Positions 60,630 to 64,000 of a stretch of 64,000 bases of DNA are shown in pieces. The notes beneath the pieces are model-generated. The model saw nothing but the letters and a program-made list of their open reading frames with translations, did no database searches and was not told the DNA's origin. Source of the DNA: Thermohalobaculum sp963700775 (GTDB lineage: Bacteria > Pseudomonadota > Alphaproteobacteria > Rhodobacterales > Rhodobacteraceae); the NCBI GenBank assembly GCA_963700775.1, contig CAVOYU010000011.1, forward strand, positions 62,001 to 126,000. Reading direction: 5' to 3'. The translations under genes were made by a program, and so were the position numbers. Positions within the stretch are counted from its first letter, which is position 1, and the number at the start of each line of letters is the position of its first letter.

Positions 60630-62954
60630 ATGCCGTCACTGACCGCGACGCTGGAAGACGCGATCCACCGCGCGATCGGCTTTGCCAATGCGCGACGGCA
60701 CGAGCTCGCGACTCTCGAGCATCTGCTGCTGGCGCTGATCGACGAGCCGGACGCCGCGCGCGTCATGCGTGCGTGCTCGGTGGATCTGACAGAGCTCAAG
60801 CGCAGCCTGACCCGCTTCATCGACACCGAGCTCGAGACGCTGGTGTTCGATTCCGAGGGTGCCGAGGCGGCGCCCTCGACCGGGTTCCAGCGCGTGATCC
60901 AGCGCGCCGCGATCCACGTCCAGAGCTCGGGGCGGAACGAAGTCACCGGCGCCAATGTCCTGGTTGCGATCTTCAACGAGCGCGAGAGCCACGCCGCATT
61001 TTTCCTTCAGGAACAGGACATGACCCGCTACGACGCGGTCAACTATCTCAGCCACGGCGTCGCCAAGGATCCGGCCTTCGGCGAGACTCGCGCTGTGCGC
61101 GGCGCCGACGACCCGGAGCAGTCCGAGAAGGGCCGCGCCGACGACGCGAAGGGCGAGGAGACGAGCCTGAGCAAGTTCTGCACCGACCTCAACGCCAAGG
61201 CCCGGTCCGGCCGCGTCGATCCGCTGATCGGCCGCGAGCCTGAGGTCGAGCGCTGCATCCAGGTGTTGTGCCGCCGGCGCAAGAACAATCCCCTCCTGGT
61301 GGGTGACCCCGGCGTCGGCAAGACCGCCATCGCCGAGGGGCTCGCAAAGAAGATCGTCGACGGCGAAGTGCCGGACGTGCTCTCGGGCTCGACCATCTTC
61401 GCTCTCGACATGGGTGCGCTGCTTGCCGGAACCCGATATCGTGGTGACTTCGAGGAACGACTGAAGTCGGTTATTCGCGAACTCGAGGACCATCCGGACG
61501 CGATCCTGTTCATCGACGAGATCCACACGGTGATTGGCGCCGGCGCCACCACCGGGGGCGCGATGGACGCCTCGAACCTGCTGAAGCCGGCGCTGCAGTC
61601 GGGCACGCTCCGCTGCATGGGTTCGACGACCTACAACGAGTTCCGCCAGCACTTCGAGAAGGACCGCGCGCTGAGCCGCCGGTTCCAGAAGATCGATGTC
61701 AACGAACCGTCAGTCGATGACACGATCAAGATCCTGAAGGGCCTGAAACCCTTCTTCGAGGACCACCACGAGGTCAAGTACACTGCCGAGGCGATCAAGT
61801 CGGCGGTCGACCTCTCGTCGCGCTACATCAACGACCGCAAGCTGCCGGACAAGGCGATCGATGTGATCGACGAGGCCGGGGCGGCCCAGCACCTTCTGCC
61901 AGTCAACCGGCGGCGCAAGACCATCACGCCGAAGGAAATCGAGGCGGTGGTCGCGAAGATCGCCCGGATTCCTCCGAAGACCGTGTCGAAGAACGATGCC
62001 GAGACCCTGCGCGAGCTCGAGATCAACCTGAAGCGCGTCGTGTTCGGCCAGGAGGCCGCCATCGACGCGCTCGCCTCGGCGATCAAGTTGAGCCGGGCCG
62101 GCCTGCGCGAGCCCGAGAAGCCGATCGGCTGTTATCTCTTCGCGGGGCCGACCGGCGTCGGCAAGACCGAGGTCGCCAAGCAGCTCGCGAGCTGCATGGC
62201 AGTCGAGATGCTGCAATTCGACATGTCGGAGTACATGGAGAAGCACTCGGTCAGCCGGCTGATCGGCGCCCCTCCGGGATATGTCGGCTTCGATCAGGGC
62301 GGGCTCCTGACCGATGGGGTCGACCAACATCCGCATTGCGTGCTGCTGCTCGACGAGATCGAGAAGGCCCATCCCGACGTCTTCAACATCCTGCTGCAGA
62401 TCATGGATCACGGGACCCTGACCGACCACAACGGCAAGAAGGTCAGTTTCCGGAACGTGATCCTGATCATGACCACCAATGCCGGCGCCCAGGAGCAGGC
62501 CAAGGCCGCCATCGGCTTCGGCCGCGACCGGCGCGAAGGCGAGGATCTCGCCGCGATCGAGCGCATGTTCACGCCCGAGTTCCGTAACCGGCTCGACGCC
62601 ACCATTTCGTTTGGCCCGCTGCCGCGCGAGGTGATCCTGCAGGTGGTCGAGAAGTTCGTGCTGCAACTCGAGGCGCAGCTGATGGAGCGCAGCGTCTCGA
62701 TCGAACTGACCCAACCGGCGACCGAGCTGCTGGCCGACCTCGGATATGACGACCGCATGGGCGCCCGGCCGCTGGCCCGGGTGATCCAGGAGCACATCAA
62801 GAAGCCTCTGGCCGAGGAGTTGCTGTTCGGCAAGCTCGCCAAGGGCGGCGTCGTCAAGGTCGTGGTCCGCGAGGGCAAGATCGCGCTCGAGATCGTTCCG
62901 CCCGACCAGCCGCGGCTGCCGCCGAAGAAGACCCCGTTGCTGACGGCGAACTAA
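60630..62954 (+). CDS. clpA: ATP-dependent Clp protease ATP-binding subunit ClpA
   Basis: 774 residues from ATG 60630 with GGGAG upstream. The N-domain (PSLTATLEDAIHRAIGFANARRHELATLEHLLLALI) binds ClpS. AAA-1 has Walker A GDPGVGKT and Walker B ILFIDEIH; AAA-2 has GPTGVGKT, the pore loop PPGYVGFDQGG and LLLDEIEKAHPDV. No middle coiled coil is present, separating it from ClpB. With ClpS and ClpP it unfolds and degrades proteins. Confidence 0.96.
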   Translation: MPSLTATLEDAIHRAIGFANARRHELATLEHLLLALIDEPDAARVMRACSVDLTELKRSLTRFIDTELETLVFDSEGAEAAPSTGFQRVIQRAAIHVQSSGRNEVTGANVLVAIFNERESHAAFFLQEQDMTRYDAVNYLSHGVAKDPAFGETRAVRGADDPEQSEKGRADDAKGEETSLSKFCTDLNAKARSGRVDPLIGREPEVERCIQVLCRRRKNNPLLVGDPGVGKTAIAEGLAKKIVDGEVPDVLSGSTIFALDMGALLAGTRYRGDFEERLKSVIRELEDHPDAILFIDEIHTVIGAGATTGGAMDASNLLKPALQSGTLRCMGSTTYNEFRQHFEKDRALSRRFQKIDVNEPSVDDTIKILKGLKPFFEDHHEVKYTAEAIKSAVDLSSRYINDRKLPDKAIDVIDEAGAAQHLLPVNRRRKTITPKEIEAVVAKIARIPPKTVSKNDAETLRELEINLKRVVFGQEAAIDALASAIKLSRAGLREPEKPIGCYLFAGPTGVGKTEVAKQLASCMAVEMLQFDMSEYMEKHSVSRLIGAPPGYVGFDQGGLLTDGVDQHPHCVLLLDEIEKAHPDVFNILLQIMDHGTLTDHNGKKVSFRNVILIMTTNAGAQEQAKAAIGFGRDRREGEDLAAIERMFTPEFRNRLDATISFGPLPREVILQVVEKFVLQLEAQLMERSVSIELTQPATELLADLGYDDRMGARPLARVIQEHIKKPLAEELLFGKLAKGGVVKVVVREGKIALEIVPPDQPRLPPKKTPLLTAN

Positions 62955-63117
62955 GTCCCGCTTCGCGGCCCGGAACCGCGCCCTCCCGGAGTCACGTCCT
63001 CCGGGGGAACGGTGACGGATTACATCCTCCAGACGGCCGGTTTTGTGTTGCGCCCCTCATCCGGTTCTCCGACTGTGCGCCATCCCGCAGCATCGGGACA
63101 AAGGGGGCGACACGGCA

Positions 63118-64000
63118 ATGGCATCCAGGGTTGTGGTGGTCGGCGGCGGACAGGCGGGCGCAGCGCTGGTTGCGAAACTGCGCAACGATGGCTTTTCAGG
63201 CGCCATCACCCTGATCGGCGCCGAGCCGGTACCGCCCTACCAGCGCCCGCCGCTGTCGAAGAAATACCTGCTGGGCGAGATGGCCGAGGAACGGCTCTAT
63301 CTGAAGCCGGCCGCCTTCTACGCCGAACAGGAGATCCGCCTGATCACCGGCACAACGGCCACATCGATCGACCGCGAGCGGCGCGAGGTCGTCGCCGGGG
63401 ACGAGCGCATTCCCTACGACTTTCTGGCCCTGACCACCGGCGCCCTGCCCCGGCTGCTGCCGGCCGCCATCGGCGGGACGCTCGCGGGGGTCTATCCGGT
63501 CCGGACCCTCGCGGATGTCGATGCGATGGCCCCGGAAGTCGTCGCGGGCCGCCGGGTCCTGATCGTTGGCGGCGGTTATATCGGGCTCGAGGCCGCTGCT
63601 GTCTGCGCGCTCAAGGGACTCAAGGTCACGCTGATCGAGCTCGCACCCCGCATCCTCCAGCGAGTCGCCTCTGCTGCGACCTCGGATGCGCTGCGCACGC
63701 TGCATCGAGCGCATGGCGTCGATGTCCGGGAAGGCACCGGGCTCGAGCGGCTGACCGGAGCGGGCCGGGTCGACGGCGCGGTCCTCACGGGGGGCGAAAG
63801 GCTGGAGACCGACTTCGCCATCATCGGTATCGGCATCACTCCGGACACGCGTCTGGCCGAGGCGGCCGGTCTGGCGATCGAGAACGGCATCCAGGTCGAT
63901 GGCCGCTGCAGAAGCTCCGACCCGGCGATCTATGCCGCCGGCGACTGTGCCTCGTTTCCGTACAGGGGCGGGCGTATCCGGCTCGAGTCCGTGCAGAATG
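63118..64000 (+). CDS. FAD-dependent NAD(P)H reductase, ferredoxin/rubredoxin reductase type (3' end outside the window)
   Basis: 294 residues are visible from ATG 63118; the frame is open at the right edge. FAD motif VVVVGGGQAGAALVAKLR, then YQRPPLSKKYLLGEM, the central TGALPR, the NAD(P)H motif VLIVGGGYIGLEAAAVC and the second FAD block AIYAAGDCASFPY. This is the reductase component family that feeds electrons to Rieske oxygenases or P450s through a ferredoxin. The C-terminal ~110 residues are missing. The 163-bp gap after clpA shows no clear terminator. Confidence 0.9.
   Translation, partial: MASRVVVVGGGQAGAALVAKLRNDGFSGAITLIGAEPVPPYQRPPLSKKYLLGEMAEERLYLKPAAFYAEQEIRLITGTTATSIDRERREVVAGDERIPYDFLALTTGALPRLLPAAIGGTLAGVYPVRTLADVDAMAPEVVAGRRVLIVGGGYIGLEAAAVCALKGLKVTLIELAPRILQRVASAATSDALRTLHRAHGVDVREGTGLERLTGAGRVDGAVLTGGERLETDFAIIGIGITPDTRLAEAAGLAIENGIQVDGRCRSSDPAIYAAGDCASFPYRGGRIRLESVQN

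Noticed and set aside
1..64000. tRNA, rRNA, CRISPR arrays, integrase or transposase genes, riboswitches
   Set aside because: I looked for tRNA-like TpsiC/anticodon patterns, regularly spaced repeats and recombinase motifs and found none I could support by eye.

Overview
This is a very GC-rich stretch of an alphaproteobacterial chromosome. Lineage markers are MipZ (55.7 kb), the ClpS-ClpA pair (60.2-63.0 kb), a phasin (59.5 kb), a zinc-free L31 (55.4 kb), a 180-kDa NAD-glutamate dehydrogenase (27.5-32.3 kb) and a Rhodobacter-style trgA-trgB-cysK locus (9.3-12.1 kb). Rhodospirillales-like or Rhodobacterales-like are both plausible; the sequence alone does not decide. No rRNA, tRNA, CRISPR array, integrase or intact insertion sequence was recognised. 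Genes are dense and mostly ordinary in composition, with two AT-richer accessory patches (about 1.8-2.4 kb and 49.0-50.1 kb).

Layout. 0-5.7 kb: 3' part of a YfbK-like VWA protein, a small XRE regulator, a small conserved protein, a GMC oxidoreductase and an exported bicupin of the oxalate decarboxylase family. 5.8-12.1 kb (minus strand): alaX, a large MscS channel with an N-terminal DUF3772, a heavily frameshifted cysK, trgB (GGCT-NUDIX fusion) and trgA. This matches the tellurite-resistance locus described in Rhodobacter sphaeroides. 12.2-15.0 kb: cfa and a photolyase, each preceded by a TTGATCC element resembling the singlet-oxygen sigma-E -35 box. 15.0-22.7 kb: a PQQ-dependent alcohol oxidation cluster. 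It comprises an ABC ATPase and permease, a cupredoxin-like protein, an ankyrin protein, a diheme cytochrome c, a PQQ dehydrogenase with a lanthanide-type Asp, a beta-propeller and a periplasmic binding protein. 22.8-27.4 kb: polytopic membrane protein, AsnB-type amidotransferase and a class III aminotransferase.

27.5-40.3 kb: NAD-glutamate dehydrogenase, GST, CaiB-type CoA-transferase, a TIM-barrel isomerase, a cyclic-nucleotide-binding protein coupled to a degenerate ABC-transporter-like protein with an enlarged nucleotide-binding domain, YjbQ, a thioesterase and MlaC. 40.6-43.8 kb: type I secretion ATPase and its HlyD adaptor (one frameshift). 43.9-48.8 kb: FemAB-like acyltransferase, peroxiredoxin, SDR dehydrogenase, glycine-zipper lipoprotein, rsmD and a cysteine-desulfurase-like enzyme. 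48.8-50.1 kb: accessory patch. 50.1-54.1 kb: acuI divergent from a GntR-DUF2182-DUF1326 operon, with a clear GntR operator between them. 54.2-64.0 kb: prs, rpmE, mipZ, ugd, a SPOR-containing DD-carboxypeptidase, phasin, clpS, clpA and a truncated FAD-dependent reductase.

Three genes carry frame breaks: cysK (about 11 single-base indels), the PQQ dehydrogenase (2) and hlyD (1). All downstream protein segments are still conserved in the shifted frames. This points to sequencing or assembly error or very recent damage rather than old pseudogenes. The strongest candidate for under-described biology is the degenerate ABC plus cyclic-nucleotide-binding pair at 35.6-38.6 kb. Next are the tellurite locus and the lanthanide-type alcohol oxidation cluster.
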